A stretch of DNA of 64,000 bases from JBILXY01 sp044378055. Its GTDB lineage: Bacteria > Patescibacteriota > JACMRA01. The stretch covers positions 1 through 64,000 of the forward strand of contig JBILXY010000001.1 in NCBI GenBank assembly GCA_044378055.1, in the 5' to 3' direction. A program made the position numbers and the translations under genes. The notes under the pieces are model-generated. The model was given only the letters and a program-made list of their open reading frames with translations, searched no databases and was not told where the DNA came from. This document shows, piece by piece, positions 35,277 through 43,386 of this stretch (positions are counted from its first letter, which is position 1; every line of letters starts with the position of its first letter).

Positions 35277-37280
35277 TTACTTTTCATCCCAAATATAGGT
35301 TCCGTTGAATGACTCTAATTGAGTGGCTGACATATTTTCTAATCTATTCAGCAACATAATACTTACCGAATCTTTTAGTAATGAAAGTTGTTTTTTGGCT
35401 TCAACCCATTTTTTGTCTGTGTATAATTTAAAAGCTAGATTATATTTTTCAAGTAATTCTTGATTTAATTTAGAATCTTCAATAATTTCGTAAATTTCTA
35501 TTCCTGTATTTTTACCTTTTACCTGAACTTTATCAACTTGGCGATATAAACCCCCATCAAATTTACCAACAAATTCATTTTCCCCATCCAGCACAATTCC
35601 AGCAATTTCCAAGGTCGATTTAGAAACCAAAGTTTGCACACCATATTTTTTAGTTAGTCCTTCCAATCTGGAGGCTAAATTTACATTGTCACCTAAAACA
35701 GTATATTCAAATCTTTTGCTGCTACCAATATTCCCAACAATCATATCGCCTGTATTTATTCCAATTCCAATTTTTAAGTCTTTAAATTCTGGGTGTTCTT
35801 GATTGAAAAAATGTAAAGATTTTTCCATTAGCAAAGCAGTTTGCATGGCCAGCAAAGCGTGTTTTTCATTGTCCAGTGGTGCGTTCCAAAGCGCCATTAT
35901 ACAATCACCGATGTATTTATCTATGGTTCCTTTTTGGTCTAAAATTACTTGTCCAGCACTTTCTAAATAAAGGTTGGTTAAATGTACCAATTGCTCTGGA
36001 GACATTGTTTCGGCCAAGCTTGTAAATCCGCGGATATCACTAAATAAAACTGAGATTACTTTTTTAGATCCCCCAAGTTTTAATTTTTCGGGGTTTGCAA
36101 TTACCTGGGCTAGCAGGGCAGGGCTTAGATATTGACCAAAAGCCCTTGTAATGAATTTGTTTTGTTTGCCTCTGGTTAAACTTTGATAGACAATAAAACC
36201 TCCAAAACTGCCAATAAAACCAAAGCTAAAGGTTATAAATGGCCAAATGTATCCCAAACCAAACAAGAATACTCCAACTATATTCAGAATAATTAATCCA
36301 AATATTAGTGAAATGCCGGCCAGGCTAAGTTTTGGCCACTTTATCCAAATTGATAAAAATAACAAATAAATTAAGATAAATACTGGGTAACTAACTAATG
36401 GACTAATTTCCTGTCTGCTTACATTTTCTAACAGAGAATTCAAAACATTGGCGTGAATTTCTACACCCGAAATTTGCTCTCCAAAAACATTGATAAAGTT
36501 ATCGTTTAAATTATTCTTCAGATCTTTACTGGTCGATCCAATCAGCACAATTTTGTTTGAAATACTTGCTTGATCAACTTTGTTATTATACAAATCCACG
36601 AAGCTTATATTATTAAACTTATTTTTACTATACTCAAATCTGTAGTTTTGATTGAAGGAATTATCCCTAATTTTTATAATTGAATCGCTACAATTGGTTA
36701 ATTTTGGCGATAAAATAGATTGCCTAAACAGCTCGGTTGAAAAACTTGGAAAGCATGATTCACCTATCTTTCTGTTTAAATTGGCGGTTCTAATTTTAGC
36801 ATCTGCATCTGTATTAAAATCAATTAAAGCGCTAGTTACCTTGGAATTGTTTGGAGGTAAAATTGGGCTGGTTAAAACTTGGCCACCCCCAATATCCTTT
36901 GCCCCAAAAATAGTTGGAACATTGGTTTGGCTAAGAAATGAATTAAGCTTATCATCACCCTGTCTTGATTCTAAAAAAAGTACATCCAAACCCACAGCTC
37001 TAGGTTTTGCTTTTTCCAAATTTGTTAATGCGGTTGCAAAAACATCTCTGTTCCAAGGCCAAGCACCAATTTCTTGCAAACTTTTGTCATCCAGCCCAAC
37101 TATAACCACATCAGATCTGGCTTGAATTGATCCTTGAAGCTGATCAGTAATAATTTGGTTGGCAGATAAAAGCGGACTTGTTAAAGAAAGCCCAAAACCT
37201 AGTAAAATTCCCAAAGGAATGAACCCTAATTCAGGAATTAAGAAAGGTTTAAGCTTATCCTTTAATGAATTGGTAAACAT
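35277..37280 (-). CDS. CHASE2-domain class III adenylate cyclase
   Basis: 667 residues from the ATG at 37280. An N-terminal span is followed by an extracytoplasmic CHASE2 sensor (DVVIVGLDDKSLQEIGAWPWNRDVFA, RAVGLDVLFLE), then three spans (YPVFILIYLLFLSIW and following) and a cytoplasmic cyclase domain. Catalytic residues read as metal Asp in LFSDIRGFTS and KYIGDCIMA, adenine-selecting Lys in TIDKYIGD and Asp in VLGDNVNLASRLEG, with transition-state Asn and Arg in the same segment. So ATP to cAMP is predicted. Last gene of an operon with two FecR-domain proteins. Confidence 0.9.
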   Translation of the reverse strand: MFTNSLKDKLKPFLIPELGFIPLGILLGFGLSLTSPLLSANQIITDQLQGSIQARSDVVIVGLDDKSLQEIGAWPWNRDVFATALTNLEKAKPRAVGLDVLFLESRQGDDKLNSFLSQTNVPTIFGAKDIGGGQVLTSPILPPNNSKVTSALIDFNTDADAKIRTANLNRKIGESCFPSFSTELFRQSILSPKLTNCSDSIIKIRDNSFNQNYRFEYSKNKFNNISFVDLYNNKVDQASISNKIVLIGSTSKDLKNNLNDNFINVFGEQISGVEIHANVLNSLLENVSRQEISPLVSYPVFILIYLLFLSIWIKWPKLSLAGISLIFGLIILNIVGVFLFGLGYIWPFITFSFGFIGSFGGFIVYQSLTRGKQNKFITRAFGQYLSPALLAQVIANPEKLKLGGSKKVISVLFSDIRGFTSLAETMSPEQLVHLTNLYLESAGQVILDQKGTIDKYIGDCIMALWNAPLDNEKHALLAMQTALLMEKSLHFFNQEHPEFKDLKIGIGINTGDMIVGNIGSSKRFEYTVLGDNVNLASRLEGLTKKYGVQTLVSKSTLEIAGIVLDGENEFVGKFDGGLYRQVDKVQVKGKNTGIEIYEIIEDSKLNQELLEKYNLAFKLYTDKKWVEAKKQLSLLKDSVSIMLLNRLENMSATQLESFNGTYIWDEK

Positions 37281-37288
37281 ATAATTTT

Positions 37289-38860
37289 TTAACAAGCATT
37301 AGCATAATCAACAACAATTGTAACCGATTGCACTACACTGGAAAGTCCTTTGCTATCTGTTGCTGTTAATTCAATTAAATAAGATGTACCACTTCCTGCA
37401 ATGCAACTAAAGGTGGTTATTAAATCAACATTTACACTGTTTCCCGTACCAACTACCGCGCCATTAGCTTTCCAAACAAGGCTTGAACCTGCTAAATTAC
37501 CATCTTCTGGGTCTGTTCCTGATCCGTTTAAACTTACTGTAGCAAATGGATCTTGCGAAGTTTGGCTGAAATTAGCTTGGAAAATATCCCCATCGTTAGG
37601 TGAACGAATAAAAGCAGTTGGGGCTTGGTTAACAATTACTGCTGGAACATTTGGTTGAATATTTTTAACAATTTTTCTTGGGGTGGGGTTAACAGGCGGC
37701 AAAACCGGAGCATCAATTTTGAAAGTGATTAAATTGCTAGCAGTGTAACTTCCGTCTTTCCCGTTGGCGTATAAAATATAATCTCCGCTATTTAGATTTT
37801 CAATGCTAATTTTATCTCCTTTACCTTTATCTTGATCATTTAGTTTCCAAGAAATTCCACTTGCCGGGAATGGCAATTTAGTACATGGATTAAAACTATC
37901 CGTAGTGGCAGAAATAGAAGATCCTGCTGGTAAAACTTTGCCTGATGCATCACTTCCAATATTTAGATAAGCACCAATTAAAGCGTCACGATTTTTTTCT
38001 TCCAAAAGATTTAAGCAATTTTCTTTAAGCGTAGGAAGTTTGTTATTCTCATCAGAATCCTTTAACTCATCAATATCCTTAAATTTCAATATATCTTCTA
38101 ATTTTAATCCTTTTTTCCAAAGCTGATCTATATAATAATTTCTTACATACCATCTCCCTTGTCCGCCTGGATCTATTAATATTCCTTTTCTAATAATTTT
38201 TCCAATTTTCTCTGAACCAATTTCAATCAATTGTTTTGGGGTTAATTCGGTTAAAGAATCATCGATCTTAGATTCCACATCTACCTTGCTTTCTACAACA
38301 TAAACCCCAGTTAATTCATCAGGAATTGCGGAAAGTTCAACACCAAAAATTGTTCCTCTAACTGTAGCCAAAGCGTTTGGTGTGTTTACTTGATAAGAAC
38401 CACTAGCCACTTTTTCAACCCTATGCCAAGTTGATCCAACTAATTGATTAAACTTGTTTCCAGCATCGGTAATATCCACTTTCAATTCTGTGTCTTTATC
38501 TAGGGAAATCAAAGAATTATCTGGCATTAAAATATGGGCCAAAGCATCAAGTTTTGTTTTAACTGTACTTCCGGTTGGAATGCTTATTTCATCTCCAGTA
38601 AAACCTATATAATTTCCAGTGTCTTTAACTTTATATTCCACTTCACCTTTTTCTTTTATTAAGACAAAATTTGTCGATTTAGATTCTACAGCTTTATTTT
38701 TTGGCCAGAAAGCCCATATTGCTAAAATTATTCCTAAAATAACTATAACAGCTACTATTATTTGCAACCACTTTTTTTGCCACCAAACTTGATTAGTTTT
38801 ACTTTGTATTTCAACAATACTGTCTAATTCTTTTACTGGAAGTTTAATTTTTTTGGTCAT
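37289..38860 (-). CDS. FecR-domain membrane protein with C-terminal Ig-like/PKD region
   Basis: 523 residues. A short cytoplasmic N-terminus, one span (IIVAVIVILGIILAIWAFW), then a FecR domain (GSTVKTKLDALAHILMPDNSLISLDKDTEL, VNTPNALATVRGTIFGVEL). A proline-rich linker near 390-410 leads to an Ig/PKD-like domain (AFIRSPNDGDIF, VSLNGSGTDPEDGNLAGSSLVW, LTATDSKGLSS). FecR domains sense or transduce signals at the envelope. Eight bases upstream of the CHASE2 cyclase start. Confidence 0.8.
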   Translation of the reverse strand: MTKKIKLPVKELDSIVEIQSKTNQVWWQKKWLQIIVAVIVILGIILAIWAFWPKNKAVESKSTNFVLIKEKGEVEYKVKDTGNYIGFTGDEISIPTGSTVKTKLDALAHILMPDNSLISLDKDTELKVDITDAGNKFNQLVGSTWHRVEKVASGSYQVNTPNALATVRGTIFGVELSAIPDELTGVYVVESKVDVESKIDDSLTELTPKQLIEIGSEKIGKIIRKGILIDPGGQGRWYVRNYYIDQLWKKGLKLEDILKFKDIDELKDSDENNKLPTLKENCLNLLEEKNRDALIGAYLNIGSDASGKVLPAGSSISATTDSFNPCTKLPFPASGISWKLNDQDKGKGDKISIENLNSGDYILYANGKDGSYTASNLITFKIDAPVLPPVNPTPRKIVKNIQPNVPAVIVNQAPTAFIRSPNDGDIFQANFSQTSQDPFATVSLNGSGTDPEDGNLAGSSLVWKANGAVVGTGNSVNVDLITTFSCIAGSGTSYLIELTATDSKGLSSVVQSVTIVVDYANAC

Positions 38861-38872
38861 AATTTTTACTTT

Positions 38873-39658
38873 CTAAATTACATTTTTAATTTTAAATCTT
38901 TCTATTAAGTCTTTACGATTTTTAATTTGCTTTAAAATGGTATTTCTTTTAATTTTCTGATTAATTTCCTTTAAATTACCTTTGTTAAATTCTTTGTCAA
39001 TCTCTAAATTTCTTTGAAACCATTTAGTTTTCTGTCTTTCAGAATTCAGCTTGTTTAACTGAATTTTTTTCTTTTTTTGAATTAAAGCAGTATTACCTTC
39101 CTCTAAAATTGTTTGGGAATTATTATCGGATTTATCTATTATTGATACGGAACTTTCAATAGTCCCAATTCCGCTAGTTTCTATATCGTTTTCGCTGGTC
39201 ATCCAAAATTTTGTACCCCTTACAGTTGCTAAAGCAGTAGCAGATTCTACTTTAAATTCCATTTTTGCTAAGCTATCAATTCTATTCCAAGTAGACCCAG
39301 ACAAAAGTTGTAAATTAACTTGATTATTGGGAATATTAACTTGTATTTCGGTGTTGCTATCTAAAGAAGACATGGAATTATTTGGAAGAACTAGATGGGC
39401 CAAACCACCTTCTCCAGTTTTTACACTTGTTCCATTTGGTAATTCTTTTTCCTCAGTATCCATAACTGTGTATGTTTGTTGCTCAGGCAATTTATAGCTT
39501 ACCGTCCCTTCTTCATTTATTAAAGTAAAATTATTATTGGTTTTGGATTCTGGATTTCTTGTTAAAATTAACTGGCTAACCATTACTACACCAATAATTA
39601 CTAGTGTTACTAAAACAGCCATTCCAACAAATTTAATCCAGTATTTATTCTGAAACAT
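38873..39658 (-). CDS. FecR-domain single-span membrane protein
   Basis: 261 residues, a shorter relative of the next gene. One span (FVGMAVLVTLVIIGVVMVSQLIL), then the FecR domain (NGTSVKTGEGGLAHLVLPNNSMSSLDSNTEIQ, VESATALATVRGTKFWM), then a lysine-rich C-terminal tail. First gene of the FecR-FecR-cyclase operon. The paired FecR proteins share the layout (L)AHL-x-LP(D/N)NS and ALATVRGT, so they probably arose by duplication. Confidence 0.8.
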   Translation of the reverse strand: MFQNKYWIKFVGMAVLVTLVIIGVVMVSQLILTRNPESKTNNNFTLINEEGTVSYKLPEQQTYTVMDTEEKELPNGTSVKTGEGGLAHLVLPNNSMSSLDSNTEIQVNIPNNQVNLQLLSGSTWNRIDSLAKMEFKVESATALATVRGTKFWMTSENDIETSGIGTIESSVSIIDKSDNNSQTILEEGNTALIQKKKKIQLNKLNSERQKTKWFQRNLEIDKEFNKGNLKEINQKIKRNTILKQIKNRKDLIERFKIKNVI

Positions 39659-39664
39659 AAACTC

Positions 39665-39693
39665 GGTTTATATTAAAATATAATGCAAGTCAA
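39665..39693 (-). promoter_or_regulatory. Leaderless promoter of the FecR-cyclase operon
   Basis: TTGACT (39693-39688), 17 bases, TAAACC (39670-39665), six bases to the ATG at 39658. Confidence 0.5.
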
Positions 39694-39714
39694 CAGGTTA
39701 TTAAAGTAATATAC

Positions 39715-39743
39715 TTGATAATTATGTTCTGTTGTAATATACT
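39715..39743 (+). promoter_or_regulatory. Strong promoter of the large surface-protein gene
   Basis: TTGATA (39715-39720), exact 17-base spacer, TATACT (39738-39743). The transcript should begin near 39750, giving a leader of about 13 bases to the ATG at 39763. An in-frame start at 39715 would lie inside the promoter and is therefore rejected. Confidence 0.8.
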
Positions 39744-39762
39744 AAGATTAACAAAAATAAAT

Positions 39763-41448
39763 ATGAAAACAGAAACCTCTAAAACTGTTGTAAAAAAACC
39801 TTTAAAAATTGATCAAATGGCTAAAGGCCCTAATCTTGGACTATTCTTTGATCTTAAAAGAAATAAAGTAACCAAATACGCCTTAGCAGCAATTGTTGGG
39901 GTTTTGGCAATTTTTACTTTTAGCCTTGGTTTTAATAGCCAGATTTTTTCACCAGAACTTGCAAAAGCCGTTGTTGAACCGGTTAAAAGCGTTGAAATAA
40001 CTGCAGTAAATATTGTAGATCTTAATTATTCAATTTCATTTACTACAACCAATTATACCAATCAACAGGGAGGTTTTCATACACATTTTTATTTTAATAA
40101 CGAAGCTAATACTGTGGTAAACAAAATGTATTCTGGTGCTTCACCTTACTCTCTTCCTGTATTATCAACCCCAGTTGGGGCAACACAAATTTGTGCCATT
40201 GTAGCTAACGCTAATCATTCCATAATCCCAGACTCTGGTAATTGTTTAAGTTTATTGCCAAGAACAGGAGGAGATTCAGGAGCACCTTTTTCTAATCTTG
40301 AAATTCAGCAAGTTGAAGCTGGAACCAAAATTTCTTTCACTACTCCTACAGCTGTGGCTATTCAGGTTAACTATGGTTTAGTAACTACAAACTTGCCTCT
40401 AACAATTACCGAGACAGAGCCAACCACAACTCACCAAATAATTTTGAACCAAACTGCACCTTGTACAACTTACTTTATTGGTATGAATTTCCCTGTTCCT
40501 GGAAGTTCTACTCCTGCAGTAATTCCACCACAGCAGTTTACAACACCTGGTTGCGCCGGAACTACAAATCCAGATTCTGTTGATAGCGACGAGGTTATTA
40601 GCACTGTTAGAAAATTAATTGAACAACTTGATACAAATTCAGACGGAATTAAACTTGATATCCCAGCCGGTGCCTTCCCTGAAAACAGAGTTTTGCAAAT
40701 TAAAAAACTTAGTGCAGCTTTAAATTCTACTGGCGATGGTGTTTCAGGTTCTCCTGTATTACCTGGGCAACTTAAACCGGTTGGAAACCATGTTTACGAA
40801 ATTAAAGATTTTGTTGGAACTTCACCAGCACCAAGTTCAACTTTCGCTCAGCCAATTACTTTCTCAATAGATTACAGCCCTTCCGATATTGCAGGTTTAG
40901 ACCCAAATTCTTTAACCGTAAAAAGCTGGGATGGAGGAAATACACCTTGGTTAGATCACACTTGCACTAACGATTTGGAAAATTTAAAATTGGAATGTAT
41001 AACAACTCATTTCACAACCTTTGTTTTAGCTGGAAATCCTGCAACCATAATTTGTGACCAAACTGATCCTTGTGCTATATTCGAAACCAATATTTCCTAT
41101 TCACCAACCCAGGCTCTGGCTAAAAGATATGGAGGTTCAGGTTCAGCAACTGCTGGAAACTTGGTTATTACTTTAGCCAACGATGTTCGTTTAGAAAGCA
41201 CTACAACTTGTACTTTTAGATACAAATTTAAGTCTGATACCACTTGGCGTTCTTTAGCCGCTAATGTTCCTTATAATCTTTCAACAGGGTGTTCAGCTAC
41301 ACTTTTAACTGCAAATCAATTATTCTGGAATGTAGATTTTGAAATCACAGCCAACACAGGAACAGTGGATTATTTCCTAGCATATTCCAACTACGATTTC
41401 AAAGCTGGTTCTATCGGGGTAACTTCAATCGGCGGAAGTGGGTTATAA
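39763..41448 (+). CDS. Large membrane-anchored surface protein
   Basis: 561 residues from the ATG at 39763. One span (YALAAIVGVLAIFTFSLGF, about 42-60) after a basic N-terminus, then an outer region built of beta-rich domains: residues ~75-170 with GGFHTHFYFNN, a fibronectin-like stretch, a ZU5-like region (IKLDIPAGAFPENRVLQIKKL, QPITFSIDYSPSDIAGLDPNSL, HFTTFVLAG) and a C-terminal domain ending GSIGVTSIGGSGL. Cysteines occur in pairs (CDQTDPC, TTCTFRY, GCSA). No sorting motif. Likely an abundant envelope protein given its strong promoter; function unknown. Confidence 0.65.
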   Translation: MKTETSKTVVKKPLKIDQMAKGPNLGLFFDLKRNKVTKYALAAIVGVLAIFTFSLGFNSQIFSPELAKAVVEPVKSVEITAVNIVDLNYSISFTTTNYTNQQGGFHTHFYFNNEANTVVNKMYSGASPYSLPVLSTPVGATQICAIVANANHSIIPDSGNCLSLLPRTGGDSGAPFSNLEIQQVEAGTKISFTTPTAVAIQVNYGLVTTNLPLTITETEPTTTHQIILNQTAPCTTYFIGMNFPVPGSSTPAVIPPQQFTTPGCAGTTNPDSVDSDEVISTVRKLIEQLDTNSDGIKLDIPAGAFPENRVLQIKKLSAALNSTGDGVSGSPVLPGQLKPVGNHVYEIKDFVGTSPAPSSTFAQPITFSIDYSPSDIAGLDPNSLTVKSWDGGNTPWLDHTCTNDLENLKLECITTHFTTFVLAGNPATIICDQTDPCAIFETNISYSPTQALAKRYGGSGSATAGNLVITLANDVRLESTTTCTFRYKFKSDTTWRSLAANVPYNLSTGCSATLLTANQLFWNVDFEITANTGTVDYFLAYSNYDFKAGSIGVTSIGGSGL

Positions 41449-41454
41449 AAAAAC

Positions 41455-41485
41455 CTCATGTAAAATGAGATTATAATCTTTTTTT
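41455..41485 (+). terminator. Terminator of the surface-protein gene
   Basis: CTCAT-GTAAA-ATGAG (41455-41469), then a second small palindrome AGAT-TATA-ATCT running into seven T residues (41479-41485). Confidence 0.6.
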
Positions 41486-41885
41486 AAACACAATTGGTCA
41501 GGTGAGAAATCAATTCCGCATTACTTGTCATAAGTTGTTCAAAGTCTTCATCTCTTAAAGCTAAATTAAAATCGTCGAATACTACACCACATTCTTTCGC
41601 TAATTTGTGCAAAAGTATAGATGTGTTTATCACAAGTTCTATTCTTGGAATAAACACTATTATATAAACACCGTAAACTGATTCTATAACGTTAAAATGA
41701 TATTTCGGCATTCTATCCTTAATGCTAAGGTGTATGTTACAAACATCTTTTTCAGTTTTGCCTGGGAAAAATAGGTAACTAACATAATGAGAGGTAGGCC
41801 ACTCATTTTCTACGAAACTTGGAATATAGTATGCTATCCCTTGCGATTTCAACCAAAACTTTGGTGCTATACCAAAAAATGTCAT
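41484..41885 (-). CDS. Hypothetical protein, 133 aa
   Basis: Not recognised. 133 residues from the ATG at 41885, which has a GAGG Shine-Dalgarno seven bases upstream; a longer frame would overlap the -35/-10 pair. Mixed alpha/beta character (YHFNVIESVYGVYIIVFIPRIELVI), with a C-terminal helix region ending in NCV. Single gene. Confidence 0.55.
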   Translation of the reverse strand: MTFFGIAPKFWLKSQGIAYYIPSFVENEWPTSHYVSYLFFPGKTEKDVCNIHLSIKDRMPKYHFNVIESVYGVYIIVFIPRIELVINTSILLHKLAKECGVVFDDFNLALRDEDFEQLMTSNAELISHLTNCV

Positions 41886-41919
41886 AATTGCCTCTTTTGA
41901 TCTACTTATGAACTGATTA

Positions 41920-41948
41920 ATATTTATTAGTAAAATCATCTAAGTCAA
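41920..41948 (-). promoter_or_regulatory. Promoter of the 133-aa gene
   Basis: TTGACT (41948-41943), 17-base spacer, AAATAT (41925-41920). The leader is ~28 bases and carries the AAGAGG ribosome site. Confidence 0.55.
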
Positions 41949-42015
41949 ACTTAACATATTAAGTATTTGTAAAATTCCGCTTTACTAAAACATTTGTTAA
42001 GAAAATGCTTATACA

Positions 42016-42915
42016 ATGAACAAAACTTTTAACTGGCAAATTGGCATAGACGAGGTGGGCAGGGGCCCTGTGGCTGGTCCTGTTTGTGTGGGAATTGTGG
42101 CTTTACCAGTGTCAGTTGGAATTTATACAAATTATTTCCTAGAGAGAAATGGGACTAAAGTACCCCTGGTAAGGGGTCAAGCCGAAGGCTTGGGGGTAGT
42201 CAAAGTCTTGGGGGTAGCAAGCGACGCTCATCAATCAAATATACTTCCAGATACACTCCGTCCAAAACTACGGGACAGCAAAAAAACCACGGCTAAATTT
42301 CGTCAACAAGTTTTTTCTAGTGTCGATAATCTCGAAGCGGAGTATTTGGTGTTACAAGCTTCCCCAGAATTAATCGACGCTTTTGGAATAGCAGTTTGTA
42401 TTCGCCATTTAATGCTGATTGGCTTAGTCGGTTTATTTATAATTAAGAGTGAGTTGATTAATGATTCACAAATATTTTTAGATGGAACTTTGAAATTTCA
42501 AGATGAATATAATTTAGAACTTTTGAATTTGTGTTTAGTTGAAAATAAAGACGAATTTGCTCGTTTAAACCCTGATTTAAAAGGGTTGGAGCAAAGTTTA
42601 AAACCAGATACAATATCGGACTTTATAAAAAACATTACAGGCGACAATAATCCCTCCGAAAATTTAAATGAAACACCTAGAATAATAATGGAAAACTTTG
42701 CTGATGATAAATACTTTGCTGTAGCCTTAGCTTCAAATCTAGCTAAACATTTTAGAGACGAAATTATGATTAAAGAAGGGTTGAAATATCCAAACTATTT
42801 TCTTGATAAAAACATGGGTTATGGAACGGCAAAACATATGCTAGCTATAAAGGAAAATGGGTTAAAAATGATACACAGGAAAAGCTTCCTTAAAAAATAC
42901 TTGCCGGAAAATTAA
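42016..42915 (+). CDS. rnhB: Ribonuclease HII with in-frame repeat insertion
   Basis: 299 residues, about 100 longer than typical RNase HII. Catalytic residues: Asp/Glu in GIDEVGRGPVAGP, Asp in QIFLDGTLKF, and Asp in AKHFRDEIMIKEG. Between GRGPVAGP and LRDSKK there are about 70 residues instead of about 30. The extra part is encoded by a palindromic repeat (42161-42198 plus a partial second unit to ~42220), giving VPLVRGQAEGLGVVKVLGVA. A further insertion (CLVENKDEFARLNPDLKG to DNNPSENLNETPR) precedes the last Asp. It removes RNA from RNA/DNA hybrids. Confidence 0.9.
   Translation: MNKTFNWQIGIDEVGRGPVAGPVCVGIVALPVSVGIYTNYFLERNGTKVPLVRGQAEGLGVVKVLGVASDAHQSNILPDTLRPKLRDSKKTTAKFRQQVFSSVDNLEAEYLVLQASPELIDAFGIAVCIRHLMLIGLVGLFIIKSELINDSQIFLDGTLKFQDEYNLELLNLCLVENKDEFARLNPDLKGLEQSLKPDTISDFIKNITGDNNPSENLNETPRIIMENFADDKYFAVALASNLAKHFRDEIMIKEGLKYPNYFLDKNMGYGTAKHMLAIKENGLKMIHRKSFLKKYLPEN
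42161..42198. repeat. Palindromic repeat element inside rnhB
   Basis: 38 bases: outer arms TACCCC ... GGGGTA enclose two hairpins, CCCCT-GGTA-AGGGG and AAGCC-GAA-GGCTT. It differs at one base from 57455-57492. A partial second unit (CTTGGGGGTAGC, 42207-42218) follows. The rnhB frame is open through it. Confidence 0.85.
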
Positions 42916-42979
42916 TTATGTGTTTTTAAAATAATGTTCGGTTTGATGTATAACAATTTAGTTTTAAGGAGAATAAGCT

Positions 42980-43138
42980 GTGAGTGTTAAGGAAGTAAAG
43001 AAGATTAGAGTCTGCCCAGCTAGCGGAATAGCTTGTGGTTGCCCTGATGGTACTCAGAGGGCAGAATGCGATGGTATTGCAACAAATCTTGCTGAAGCCG
43101 AAAAAGTTAGACAAACTGTTTCAAGTTACAATTATTAA
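42980..43138 (+). CDS. Small cysteine-rich protein, 52 aa
   Basis: GTG start with a strong AAGGAG Shine-Dalgarno seven bases upstream, so translation is likely. The 52-residue peptide has four cysteines in VCPASGIACGCPDG and RAEC, a spacing that could hold a metal or form a knot, then a helical tail (LAEAEKVRQTVSSYNY). TATAAC lies at 42949. A clean terminator follows, so it is a self-contained transcription unit. No family recognised. Confidence 0.65.
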   Translation: MSVKEVKKIRVCPASGIACGCPDGTQRAECDGIATNLAEAEKVRQTVSSYNY

Positions 43139-43162
43139 ATTCCATTATTTATTTTCACGAAA

Positions 43163-43190
43163 CCCTCACACAAGTGAGGGAATTTTAATT
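43163..43190 (+). terminator. Terminator of the small Cys-rich gene
   Basis: CCCTCAC-ACAA-GTGAGGG, a perfect 7-bp stem (43163-43180), followed by AATTTTAATT. Confidence 0.75.
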
Positions 43191-43281
43191 TCAAAATCTT
43201 TTTGACAAGCACTGGTATTTTAGCAACCTTAATTATTGCTTGCCAAGAGTGTAAAATTTTTTTAAGCTGGGAACATACTGC

Positions 43282-43310
43282 TTATCAAGAAAGATAATGT
43301 TTGGTATAAT
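43282..43310 (+). promoter_or_regulatory. Promoter of clpC
   Basis: TTATCA (43282-43287), 17-base spacer, TATAAT (43305-43310) with an upstream TGG (extended -10). The leader to the ATG at 43387 is ~70 bases. No CtsR or CIRCE-like operator was recognised. Confidence 0.65.
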
Positions 43311-43386
43311 ATAAAAATATAATATTTATTCTTTTTTAGAAAAGTTATCACCATTTATTGGAATAATTTAAATAACCCCGCAACTT

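Noticed and set aside
39715..39762. N-terminal extension of the surface protein to an upstream ATG
   Set aside because: The extension lies on a near-consensus TTGATA-N17-TATACT promoter; the ATG at 39763 follows the predicted transcription start.
43139..43386. CIRCE, HAIR or CtsR operator before clpC
   Set aside because: No matching inverted or direct repeat was found; only a promoter and the upstream terminator are visible.
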